From assembly GCA_003165615.1 (NCBI GenBank), contig PLWR01000380.1, positions 1 through 21,480 of the forward strand: a stretch of 21,480 bases of DNA, in the 5' to 3' direction. This document shows, piece after piece, positions 7,742 through 14,827 of this stretch. A program made the translations under genes and the position numbers. Below the pieces are notes generated by a model. It worked only from the letters and a program-made list of their open reading frames with translations, was not told where the DNA came from and ran no database searches. The stretch comes from Acidobacteriota bacterium. GTDB taxonomy: Bacteria; Acidobacteriota; Terriglobia; UBA7540. Position 1 is the stretch's first letter. Each line of letters starts with the position of its first letter.

Positions 7742-9307
7742 CTAGAGGCTCCATCGCCCCGCGAGCGCGCTGGGCGGGTCGGCGAGCGATTGGAAGCGGA
7801 CCAGGCGAATGACCGGCTGGTCCTTCAAGGAAGCGAGCGGCATGAACCCCTTTTCAATCATCTCCTCGGCCGACGTCTGGGTCATCAAAACTTCCGCGCA
7901 CGGCTTGGTTCTCGACTCGCCTTCCACGGTGTAAATGTGAATGGGCAGGCCCGCAATCTCCGCCAGAGTTCCCGGCCGGAGCTCCCACCCCTGCTGCGTG
8001 AATGTCTGTGCCAGCAGCAAAGTAGCGGCAAAGGCCGGGTTCGCCCAAAGATAATCCTCATGGGCGTCGGTGTCCGGCATTTCATCGAAATCAAAAAGTT
8101 CGGTTGATTCAGTTTCCTTACCGTAGGGCAGACGAATCAGAAAGCGGGGCAAGGTCAATCCCACAAAGCGTGCTTCCGGCAGCCCCCTAACCGCTTTCCA
8201 TGCGGTTGCCGCCTCTGGGGCAAGCGGCTTCGTCCATTGGCGCCGGTCGGGCAAGTCGGCAATAGAATCGCAACCTAATAGATTGGGGTTTGCCCCAGCG
8301 AGGAAGGGGGCGCCCGCCCTTGCGGCCACCTTCGCCATGCGACCGGCCAGTTCAGCATCTTCGCGCGAAGAGTTGAAGGTGTAGTTCCCCGCCAGAATTG
8401 CCCAGGGTTCAGCGCCGGGAGTGCCCACACTCTTCTCCACCAGCAACCTGTAGGTCCCCGAGGAAGTGATGCCCTGCGAGGATGCGAGGTCTTGCGCGAG
8501 TTCCTCCTTGCTAACGTCGATCAGCATCAGTTTGAGCCGGGAATTTGTTTCAAGATTGCGCGTCAGGAAAAAGACGGCGCGCCAAGCGGACTCAAGGGCC
8601 TGGAACGCGGGCAGGTGAAGAAGGGCGCTCATCTGCGCGCTGGTCGCGAGATCGATCAGTCCCAGCGCCTCGGCCTGTCGAGGATCAGCCTTGGGGACGA
8701 TGTGCGGAGCAATAATTCCACGGACAAAGGAGGTCCAGGGGTCGGGTATGCGAGAAGAACGCGGCTCGTCCGCTTTCCTTTCCGTCTCCTCCAGCATTTG
8801 GTCCAGGAAGTTTCCCGAAATGGCCTGCTGAACGTCTGCGCTCGCGTCCCTTTTGGTCTCTCCCGGGGCTGGCGCCGCCACTGGCGGGGTCGCTCTAATC
8901 CCCAGTTCGCCCGCGGTCGCGGCGAAAGTCTCCGGGTTGCTGAGTTTCTCGCGTGTGTCACGCAGCTTCTGAAACAATTGGACCCGCCGGAAGAGGTTGT
9001 CGGGATGAAAGTCCTCCAGATCGGTGAACTTCAGGATGATGGGATAGCCGCCCTTTCCACCCATGCTGAATTCCAAATGGGGAGCCATCTTGGCGAACAC
9101 GGAATCGAAATTATCCCGGTCAATCAGCGTGGCCCGGCGATTCGCCACGGCCTCACCGATTTCCATGAGCTGGCGATTCCCGCGACCCGTAAAATCGCCG
9201 AGAATTGCAACGCAGAAAGGGGTTTCCGACCCGGGCTTTGCTTCAACCTTCTCACCGCCTGCGGTCACGTCGAGATGAATCTCACCAAAAGAGTGACGAT
9301 CCGGCAT
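7742..9307 (-). CDS. tssC: T6SS contractile sheath protein, TssB-TssC fusion (521 aa)
   Basis: The C-terminal 330 residues match TssC (VipB family, large sheath subunit): LPAFQALESAWRAVFFL, LMLIDVSKEELAQDL, GTPGAEPWAILAGNYTF, LPRFLIRLPYG and LWANPAFAATLL, with the shortened end GFMPLASLKDQPVIRLV. The N-terminal 125 residues instead follow TssB (VipA, small subunit): FCVAILGDFTG at 31-41, TLIDRDNFDSVFAKMAPHLEF at about 60-80 and LKFTDLEDFHPDNLFRRV at about 92-109. A Pro/Ala/Lys-rich linker (about 130-190) joins the halves in one frame. Both halves would thus be made 1:1, as in single-protein phage-tail sheaths. I chose the ATG at 9307, which has AGGAG about eight bases upstream; the longer open frame has an unlike-TssB N-terminus. 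No ClpV recognition helix or separate tssB gene was found in the window. Confidence 0.88.
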   Translation of the reverse strand: MPDRHSFGEIHLDVTAGGEKVEAKPGSETPFCVAILGDFTGRGNRQLMEIGEAVANRRATLIDRDNFDSVFAKMAPHLEFSMGGKGGYPIILKFTDLEDFHPDNLFRRVQLFQKLRDTREKLSNPETFAATAGELGIRATPPVAAPAPGETKRDASADVQQAISGNFLDQMLEETERKADEPRSSRIPDPWTSFVRGIIAPHIVPKADPRQAEALGLIDLATSAQMSALLHLPAFQALESAWRAVFFLTRNLETNSRLKLMLIDVSKEELAQDLASSQGITSSGTYRLLVEKSVGTPGAEPWAILAGNYTFNSSREDAELAGRMAKVAARAGAPFLAGANPNLLGCDSIADLPDRRQWTKPLAPEAATAWKAVRGLPEARFVGLTLPRFLIRLPYGKETESTELFDFDEMPDTDAHEDYLWANPAFAATLLLAQTFTQQGWELRPGTLAEIAGLPIHIYTVEGESRTKPCAEVLMTQTSAEEMIEKGFMPLASLKDQPVIRLVRFQSLADPPSALAGRWSL

Positions 9308-9325
9308 GGGGATGCTCCTACTTCT

Positions 9326-9340
9326 GCAATTTGAAATTGC
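9326..9340. promoter_or_regulatory. Perfect palindrome in the tssB-tssC leader
   Basis: GCAATTTGAAATTGC at 9326-9340 has 7-bp perfect arms around one central base. It lies between the predicted promoter and the Shine-Dalgarno of the sheath gene, a place where a dimeric regulator could bind. No known operator was recognised. Confidence 0.35.
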
Positions 9341-9371
9341 CTCAGTCTCTAGGATTTGAATGGCAAAAGGA

Positions 9372-9400
9372 ATTGTACGCTTAATGCTTCCCGCGTCCAA
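9372..9400 (-). promoter_or_regulatory. Candidate sigma-70-like promoter for tssB-tssC
   Basis: Reading the minus strand, TTGGAC (9400-9395) and TACAAT (9377-9372) are separated by exactly 17 bases. The -10 matches consensus at five of six positions; the -35 only in TTG. Transcription would begin about 58 nt before the ATG at 9307. It implies the sheath and methyltransferase genes can be expressed apart from tssK-tssM. Confidence 0.4.
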
Positions 9401-9508
9401 GTCCTGATTCGCCCTTAAGATTGATCACCGGCGGCTGCGAAAGAGATGGTGTCGCAGGCCATCAAGAGTAGCCGGGGAGAACCATGGGGTGGGAGAAGCT
9501 GTGGGCGA

Positions 9509-9988
9509 TTACATGATGAATGCCACCCACTCTCCCTCCAGGTCAAATTCGTTCAGCCCCCCTGCGGCGTTTTTCAGGAGATAGCCTTTCCACTCACCTG
9601 CCAGGTCGAAGATGTTGTATCCCTGCCGCTGGTTGTCAACCGCAAAGGCTGACCACTCAAGGTTTTGATCAAACAGCAGGAGCACCGCCTTGTTGGGAGT
9701 GTTCACGATGTAACCGATGAGTTCCGAATCAGGCGTCCAACGGCGCAACCCGGAATAATGCGAGGTCTGTTTAGGGTCGAGTGCAGCGTTGGCCGTGGGA
9801 TTGAGAAGGGGCGTGAAGAGCGGGTATAATGACCGATTGAATTTCGGGTTGATTTGGCCGTTTCGTTCCGGGTTGATCCAGGGATTAAACCGAGGATTGA
9901 GAGATGCGTTCGCCTTCGGATTGATATTGGGATTGAATCCAGGGTTGATGTTCGAATTGAATCGAACGCGCGCAGGGGGATCGGGCAT
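9509..9988 (-). CDS. Tetrapeptide-repeat (hydrophobic-N-P-x) protein with C-terminal W-containing repeats (159 aa)
   Basis: I do not recognise this family. Residues 10-73 are 16 consecutive tetrapeptides of the form hydrophobic-Asn-Pro-x. Asn recurs at exact 4-residue spacing (11, 15, 19, 23, 27, 31, 35, 39, 43, 47, 51, then 63, 67, with Y55, T59 and D71 replacing it), for example INPGFNPNINP and LNPRFNPWINP. The C-terminal half carries three copies of an FD-x(3)-EW unit (FDQNLEWSAF, FDLAGEWKGY, FDLEGEWVAF) spaced about 20 residues, suggesting stacked beta-hairpins. No signal peptide or membrane segment is seen. I prefer the ATG at 9988 to that at 9997: TAGAAT lies 7 bases before it and no Shine-Dalgarno is present, so a leaderless mRNA is plausible. 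Being between tssM and the sheath gene suggests a T6SS-linked structural or accessory role (inference). Confidence 0.75.
   Translation of the reverse strand: MPDPPARVRFNSNINPGFNPNINPKANASLNPRFNPWINPERNGQINPKFNRSLYPLFTPLLNPTANAALDPKQTSHYSGLRRWTPDSELIGYIVNTPNKAVLLLFDQNLEWSAFAVDNQRQGYNIFDLAGEWKGYLLKNAAGGLNEFDLEGEWVAFIM
9770..9961 (-). repeat. 12-nt tandem repeat array coding tetrapeptides
   Basis: Sixteen diverged 12-nt units (192 nt) encode the hydrophobic-Asn-Pro-x repeat. On the plus strand the recurring core is GGATTGAA / GGGTTGAT with variable flanks. Units differ from one another, so the array is old or under selection at protein level, not a fresh microsatellite expansion. Confidence 0.85.
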
Positions 9989-9995
9989 GGGAGTC

Positions 9996-10001
9996 ATTCT
10001 A
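9996..10001 (-). promoter_or_regulatory. Candidate -10 element for the tetrapeptide-repeat gene (possibly leaderless)
   Basis: On the minus strand TAGAAT (five of six to TATAAT) occupies 10001-9996, with GACTCCC and then ATG at 9988. No -35 is apparent. The surrounding 19 bases (10008-9990) match 16 of 19 positions of the sequence at 16566-16584 upstream of the PGEFT gene. The -10 to ATG spacing would place the start codon at or next to the transcript 5' end. Confidence 0.4.
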
Positions 10002-10194
10002 TATAATCTTGCCGCGGCCTTATGGGAGTTTGGGAGGAGAAGCGCTGCCAGAGCGGGGGTCGCGTGGTCGAGATTGGCTGCCGGTGCCGCGAGACTCCCT
10101 GGACGCGCTTTGGCGCTGAGCGGCCAATCCCCTTCCCGATTCGATGAAATTTACTCAATTTCCGCTGGAATCCGGGGAATCCGGCACAGGTCAC

Positions 10195-10545
10195 TTACAA
10201 CGAGCTAAACATCTTGACGATGCCCGAATGATCAAAGGGTCGACGGCTCCCACCCGGGAGTTCTATTTCGGTTTTGTCCACGTAAAAGAGGATGCGGGCG
10301 ATGAACCGCCCCTCCAGGGTCAGGTCAGCCAGCGCTTCCGCCACAGATTTCTTACTCTCCGGGGCTGCTTGTTTTCCGGTTTTCTGGGCGTTAATCAATA
10401 ATTTGCCGGCAGGAAGGCGGCCTATTCCCGACCAGCGGAAATCAGCTCTCTTATCGATCTCAAGGAGTGCCCCCAGCGCTTCAATCGCATCGTTGATCTG
10501 GTGGAAAGCGTCGTTCATTCGTTCCAGAAGTTCGCTATCTGTCAT
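10195..10545 (-). CDS. Hypothetical T6SS-cluster protein (116 aa)
   Basis: I do not recognise this protein. The ATG at 10545 has a strong GGAGG about eight bases upstream, so the gene is convincing. The first 30 residues form an amphipathic helix (ELLERMNDAFHQINDAIEAL); a middle basic stretch (LINAQKTGKQ, SKKSVAEALADL) precedes a beta-rich end with FIARILFYVDKTEIELP and a terminal FDHSGIVKMFSSL. There is no signal peptide or transmembrane helix, so it is probably cytoplasmic. It begins 63 bp after tssM ends and is likely co-transcribed with it. The motifs of TssE (lysozyme-like gp25 fold) are absent, so I do not call it TssE. Confidence 0.75.
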   Translation of the reverse strand: MTDSELLERMNDAFHQINDAIEALGALLEIDKRADFRWSGIGRLPAGKLLINAQKTGKQAAPESKKSVAEALADLTLEGRFIARILFYVDKTEIELPGGSRRPFDHSGIVKMFSSL

Positions 10546-10608
10546 TACCTGTCCTCCAATAAGTCATCCGCTCAGCACCTCCATGAGCGGAACCCCAGGG
10601 ACCTTGCC

Positions 10609-13600
10609 TTAGCGTGCTACATTCGATACACAACGCAAGGAGGAGAAGTAGCCCTTCTGCAAAATGGGAGGGCCGCCGAGGGTATCCAGGTCGAACTGCA
10701 CGGTTACCGGCTTTCCGTTGGGAGCCGTTACCGGGCGGCCGCCCGCGACGCGCAGAACCCACTCCACGCTGTAAACATTCCCATTCTGCACGGTTTTGTC
10801 GGCATCGGCAAAGAAGTGGAATACGCCCCAGGTTCCTCCGTAGGCGGGAAATCCCAATTCCGACCCACCGGAGATCTTCACGGTCAGCGAAACGCCCTGG
10901 CCCGTTCCCGGCCACGAAAACTGCTGGAACGAGGAGCTTCCACCGGAAAAATTCAAGGATTGGCCGTCAATATTCATGGAGCCGCCACTGACGCTGTCGG
11001 TAGGGTGCGGTCGCAGGGCGTACCGATATTGAAGCTGCCCAGGCGCGCCGGAATAGAGTGACCGCTGCACGCCGGCCGCACGGTTAAAGAAGGTCAGGAA
11101 GGCAGGATTTACCGCCTGCGTCGCCGAGGGGTTGGCAATGTAACCGCTCCCCTGAGGCAGGAGAAGGTTCTTCAGGGCCGCATTATAAAACTGGCCCAAC
11201 GCGCCGTTGTTGGGATCGAAAATCCCCGCCATATCCTGCGGAGTCGCTTCCAGGCTAGCCTGGGGGGTGAAAGGGAACTTGGATTCTATCGGACTCATCT
11301 GTGCGCACAAACCCGCGCCACTCACCGGACCCGGTTTCAACACCGCGGTAATCGACGTTATGGGAGCTAACAACAAATTCTGGACTGTCTGGTCGATGTG
11401 GCCATCCTGATCAATTTTGAATCCCTGGCCAATCTGATTGGCGGCCTGTTGAGCGGTGGAAACGTTGGGGAGGCACTGGGCCTTGGCGGCATCCTTGTCA
11501 CCCGGGGCGTTGTTGGCCTGATCCAGGCAGACTTGGAGGCCGCTGAGACCGGCGACGTAAGGCTGATTCGCGCCGCCAATATATTGATCCTGGCAATTGG
11601 GTGAAACGACGGACTGGACGGACTGGAACGCCTTCACCACATCGGCCTGGTCCACCGACGTGTTTTGCGCCGCGACGCAGAACAGAGCCAGAAGCGGGGA
11701 CTGGTTTCCGGAAAGCTTCAGGAGTTTTTGCGACGCATCCGCAAGGCCGGCGTAGCGGACCACATTCCCGTTCCTCAGGAAGGCGCGCCATTGTCCGATA
11801 AAATCTTGTTGATATCGGCTGCGCAGATCCGTGCCGAGTTTTGTCAGGTCGACGTTGGCAGTATTATCCTGCCCCAGAACCCACTGCTCACCACTGAAAT
11901 ACTTGGGCAGATTCTGCAAGGCGTTTTGCATGAAGGCCCAGCCGCTCTTGGTGAAAGCGCCACTCACTTCGGTGCGATCAACCACGACTTCCGCGGAACC
12001 GGGAAATTTCTTATTGAAGTTGATGGGCGGATTGGCCTTCGCCGCCTCGGCCAGCATGAACTGGTATACGCGCTCCCCGCCCGAGAATTGGGAGATGTAA
12101 TTGCGCGCCCGGGCCACCACCAGCGTGTCATTCTCCGAGGAGTACGGGTTCTCGATTTTCAACTGCTCGCTGTAAAAGTCGAACTGCTTCTGCGCCAGCT
12201 CCAAACGATCCTGATCAATGTCCCGGCCGGAAACCCATGCTTTCATCAGCACCGGCGAAAGGAACAAGGTGGTGCTCTTATCGTGGTTGCAGGTGGTGAT
12301 GAGGTAAGCCTTCAAGGTGTCATAGGCGGGCCCATATTGATCGTTGGGCCCGGGCGCGGCGGGAAGCGAGGAGAGAGTCTGGATCAAATTCGCCTGCGCC
12401 AATCCAAACAGCAGGTGCTGGAAATGCTGGAAGTAGATCCTCCGAACATCGGGATAGAGCGAATCCCCAACGTACAATCCCCAACGCATGCTCCAGGGCG
12501 CGCCATCCTGCCGGTATTCCGACAAGGTCTCAACGGACTGCCGCAAGGTTTCCAGCTTGTTCAGCATATCGATTGTGGGCAGTTGCTGGCCGGTCAACGT
12601 AATATCCGAAATTCCCTGCGCGGCAGTGACCACCTGGCTTTCCAGGTTCTTATTGCGGACGAACGAAACAATAAAACCGATGATGAAAATCAGCAGAAAC
12701 ACCAGCGCGGTGGCAAGCAGAACTCGTCTCCAGACGCTGGTCTTGGTGCTGGAGGCGCTGGCCGCAAGAGCGGAGGAGTCCTTCAGCAGCACGTCACTAA
12801 AAACATGGGATAGAAAAACCCACTGAGGTACCCTGCGGGTTTCGCCCGCTTCGCGAACCTGGGCTTGCTGGGCGGCCTGCGCCTGCGCCTTCCGGTAATC
12901 GAAGATTCCGGTTGCTCCCACATTGCCGGCCGAGGCGGAGGATCGCTCCATCGGTTCTTCCTGGACCAGCGTGGGCCCCGCTGTGGTGATGGTGACCGGT
13001 CTTACGCCGGTAAAGTAAAAGCCGCGAAGAAAGGGGCCGGTGCGCAACTGGCTTGGCCGGCAAAGGTCCACAATCAGTTGGACCAGCAAAGTCCGCAGTT
13101 TTCTGAACTCTCTGGGGAATTCGTAGATCGTGGGCAGTTTGTTGGCGTCAAACTCCTGTCCCAGCAAAGGAACGCGCCGGTCCGCAAGCGATTGAAAGAG
13201 GTTGTCGAACGCCCATGAGACCCGGGCGGTTTCCTGCTCGGCGTACACGCCGGTGGAATAGGTGACCATGGGCAGGGTGGCGCCAAAAGCCAGCGAACCT
13301 TCCTCAAAGGTCAGATTGCGAACGTAATCCTGGAAGAATTGCAGGCGATCGGCGCGCGTGAAGAGGATATACACCGGCAGGCTGATGCCCAGCAATTGCG
13401 AGACTTCGCGAAGGCGTGTGCGGATCCGGTCGATGCTGGCGGCAATAGCCTCGGGAGCGCCGGCCTTCATAAAGCTTTCGCAGTCCACACAAACCAAAGC
13501 GGCGCGGGGGGAGGGAGTGCCTTTTCCAAATACCGAGTGAAGCTGGCGTGGGGCCAACTTCTTCACAAATTTGGCCCACCTTGGCTTGTCTTGCAGCATC

Positions 13601-14082
13601 GGGCCGCCGGCTTCAGCAAAGATGAATTGACGGGTGTACCAGAGGTTCGCCGTCCGTGTGGGGACCGGGACTTTTTCCTGAACGGTCTGCCCCGCCAGCA
13701 ATTCCGGTTCGAGCCCGGAATGCAGCACGACACTGGTTTTGGCGGAGCCGGTCTCACCCATGACCAGGAAGAGAGGAAGGTTTCCGACCCGGGCGCTATG
13801 GCCCAATTTCGATGTCTGGAGCCGCGTCTCCGCCTCTCGAATCAGGATGTCAATTTCATCGCCACCCGCTCCCGCGGAGGCCAATCCCTCGCGTTCCTTG
13901 TCCCTCATCCGGAACCACCAAATCACGAGGATGAACGCTGCCAGGCCGATGACGGCAAGTGCTAGCCGGAGTATCCAAAGGCTACTCCCCTGCAAATGCA
14001 ACCACGTTCCTGTAAACCAGGAGAGGACCAACCAACCGATCAGAACAATCGCGGCGATCCAATACTTCAATTTGGTGTTCAC
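10609..14082 (-). CDS. tssM: T6SS inner-membrane complex protein TssM (IcmF family, 1157 aa)
   Basis: Its size and layout are those of TssM/IcmF. Two transmembrane helices lie at about 8-27 and 36-57, then a cytoplasmic ATP/GTP-binding-like domain with GETGSAKTS at 109-117, ending near FLSHVFSDVLLKD (about 425-437). A third helix at about 453-473 (VLLATALVFLLIFIIGFIVSF) leads into a large periplasmic region of about 680 residues, whose last 140 residues are beta-rich with FSWPGTGQGVSL and a WGVFHFFADAD stretch typical of TssM C-termini. The Walker A-like motif has Ala at position 114 in place of the usual Gly, so nucleotide binding is uncertain. The start is GTG at 14082 with GGGAG five bases upstream, only 9 bp after tssL. 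It anchors the system with TssL in the inner membrane. Confidence 0.95.
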   Translation of the reverse strand: MNTKLKYWIAAIVLIGWLVLSWFTGTWLHLQGSSLWILRLALAVIGLAAFILVIWWFRMRDKEREGLASAGAGGDEIDILIREAETRLQTSKLGHSARVGNLPLFLVMGETGSAKTSVVLHSGLEPELLAGQTVQEKVPVPTRTANLWYTRQFIFAEAGGPMLQDKPRWAKFVKKLAPRQLHSVFGKGTPSPRAALVCVDCESFMKAGAPEAIAASIDRIRTRLREVSQLLGISLPVYILFTRADRLQFFQDYVRNLTFEEGSLAFGATLPMVTYSTGVYAEQETARVSWAFDNLFQSLADRRVPLLGQEFDANKLPTIYEFPREFRKLRTLLVQLIVDLCRPSQLRTGPFLRGFYFTGVRPVTITTAGPTLVQEEPMERSSASAGNVGATGIFDYRKAQAQAAQQAQVREAGETRRVPQWVFLSHVFSDVLLKDSSALAASASSTKTSVWRRVLLATALVFLLIFIIGFIVSFVRNKNLESQVVTAAQGISDITLTGQQLPTIDMLNKLETLRQSVETLSEYRQDGAPWSMRWGLYVGDSLYPDVRRIYFQHFQHLLFGLAQANLIQTLSSLPAAPGPNDQYGPAYDTLKAYLITTCNHDKSTTLFLSPVLMKAWVSGRDIDQDRLELAQKQFDFYSEQLKIENPYSSENDTLVVARARNYISQFSGGERVYQFMLAEAAKANPPINFNKKFPGSAEVVVDRTEVSGAFTKSGWAFMQNALQNLPKYFSGEQWVLGQDNTANVDLTKLGTDLRSRYQQDFIGQWRAFLRNGNVVRYAGLADASQKLLKLSGNQSPLLALFCVAAQNTSVDQADVVKAFQSVQSVVSPNCQDQYIGGANQPYVAGLSGLQVCLDQANNAPGDKDAAKAQCLPNVSTAQQAANQIGQGFKIDQDGHIDQTVQNLLLAPITSITAVLKPGPVSGAGLCAQMSPIESKFPFTPQASLEATPQDMAGIFDPNNGALGQFYNAALKNLLLPQGSGYIANPSATQAVNPAFLTFFNRAAGVQRSLYSGAPGQLQYRYALRPHPTDSVSGGSMNIDGQSLNFSGGSSSFQQFSWPGTGQGVSLTVKISGGSELGFPAYGGTWGVFHFFADADKTVQNGNVYSVEWVLRVAGGRPVTAPNGKPVTVQFDLDTLGGPPILQKGYFSSLRCVSNVAR

Positions 14083-14091
14083 GGGAACTCC

Positions 14092-14817
14092 CTAATGGGG
14101 CGTAAGCGGAGCGATCGAATGTAATCCTGATGCCCCGGAAATGAGCATGAACTTGAACCCCACAAAAAACAGAATGGCAAAAAGCAGTGCTCCCAGCGTG
14201 CCGAAGAGGAGGGCTTGAACCCAGGGGTCAATGGCTTTCTGCTTCACCGCGTCCTGGGGAGGCGCCCAGTTCGGAGCCAGCGGACGCGGCCCGCCACGCA
14301 GATGTTGCAGTTTCTCCGACACGTTGGAGGCGATGGAACGGACGCTCTCCTGACCGCTCATACTGTACCGTCCGCGGTAACCGAGCAGCATGCAGAGGTC
14401 ATAGATCTCCAGCACGTCGGCCGCTTGCGGGGAATCGCTTTTCGCCATCAGCCGGTCAATACATTGGAAGAACATTTCTCCGGCGGTGTGCACGCCGAAT
14501 AATTCCTCCTGCAAGGGCATGCGCGGCCAATCGGCGAAGAGCGGATTGTTGGAGTTGAGAATCGATTCATCGAGTAAAGCGACGACGGCGAACGTGGCCA
14601 GACGCACATCCTCCCCGGCGTACCCGCGCCGTGTGGCTTCCGCCTCCGCCACGCCAATCGCTCCCTTGATCTGGTTTCGGAATGACGCGGCGTCCGTCAC
14701 CGCCTGCCGGTTGGAACGAAAACGCGTTATGGCAGTCAGGATTTCCTGGTAAGTCAATGCCAGATTCGTGCGCCCGGCGGCCTGTGCCGGCAAAACCGCG
14801 GTCTGTTGTCCACCCAT
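14092..14817 (-). CDS. tssL: T6SS inner-membrane protein TssL (DotU/IcmH family, 241 aa)
   Basis: Residues 20-165 show the DotU cytoplasmic hook domain: LDESIL at 82-87, then WPRMPLQEELFG and GEMFFQCIDRLM, and LEIYDLCMLLGYRGRY at about 136-151. One transmembrane helix at about 203-224 (LLFGTLGALLFAILFFVGF) leaves a short tail, the normal C-tail-anchored topology. No peptidoglycan-binding OmpA-like extension is present, so wall anchoring must come from another protein. I chose the ATG at 14817, with GAGAGG upstream; a longer open frame extends into tssK1 but is not TssL-like. The gene begins 10 bp after tssK1 and ends 9 bp before tssM, a compact operon. TssL is expected to bind TssM and link TssK to the membrane. 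Confidence 0.95.
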   Translation of the reverse strand: MGGQQTAVLPAQAAGRTNLALTYQEILTAITRFRSNRQAVTDAASFRNQIKGAIGVAEAEATRRGYAGEDVRLATFAVVALLDESILNSNNPLFADWPRMPLQEELFGVHTAGEMFFQCIDRLMAKSDSPQAADVLEIYDLCMLLGYRGRYSMSGQESVRSIASNVSEKLQHLRGGPRPLAPNWAPPQDAVKQKAIDPWVQALLFGTLGALLFAILFFVGFKFMLISGASGLHSIAPLTPH

Positions 14818-14827
14818 GCCTGACCTC

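Noticed and set aside
7549..7812. Plus-strand frame of 87 codons across the hairpin repeat
   Set aside because: It runs through the palindrome and into the antisense of the sheath gene; no ribosome-binding site or protein-like pattern.
8492..9334. Plus-strand frame (280 codons) opposite the sheath gene
   Set aside because: Shadow frame; the opposite strand carries clear TssB/TssC motifs and operon context.
9770..9961. CRISPR-like regular repetition
   Set aside because: Units are 12 nt, contiguous, diverged and in frame within a gene; there are no spacers and no cas genes.
9994..10194. Minus-strand frame of 66 codons beginning right after the 116-aa gene stop
   Set aside because: Start would be GTG overlapping the upstream stop region; Arg/Pro/Gln-rich with no domain and no ribosome-binding site, so non-coding spacer is more likely.
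10195..10545. Possible TssE
   Set aside because: Length is short and the gp25-like conserved residues of TssE were not found.
11665..12813. Plus-strand frame (382 codons) opposite tssM
   Set aside because: Antisense to well-defined TssM sequence, without motifs or a credible start.
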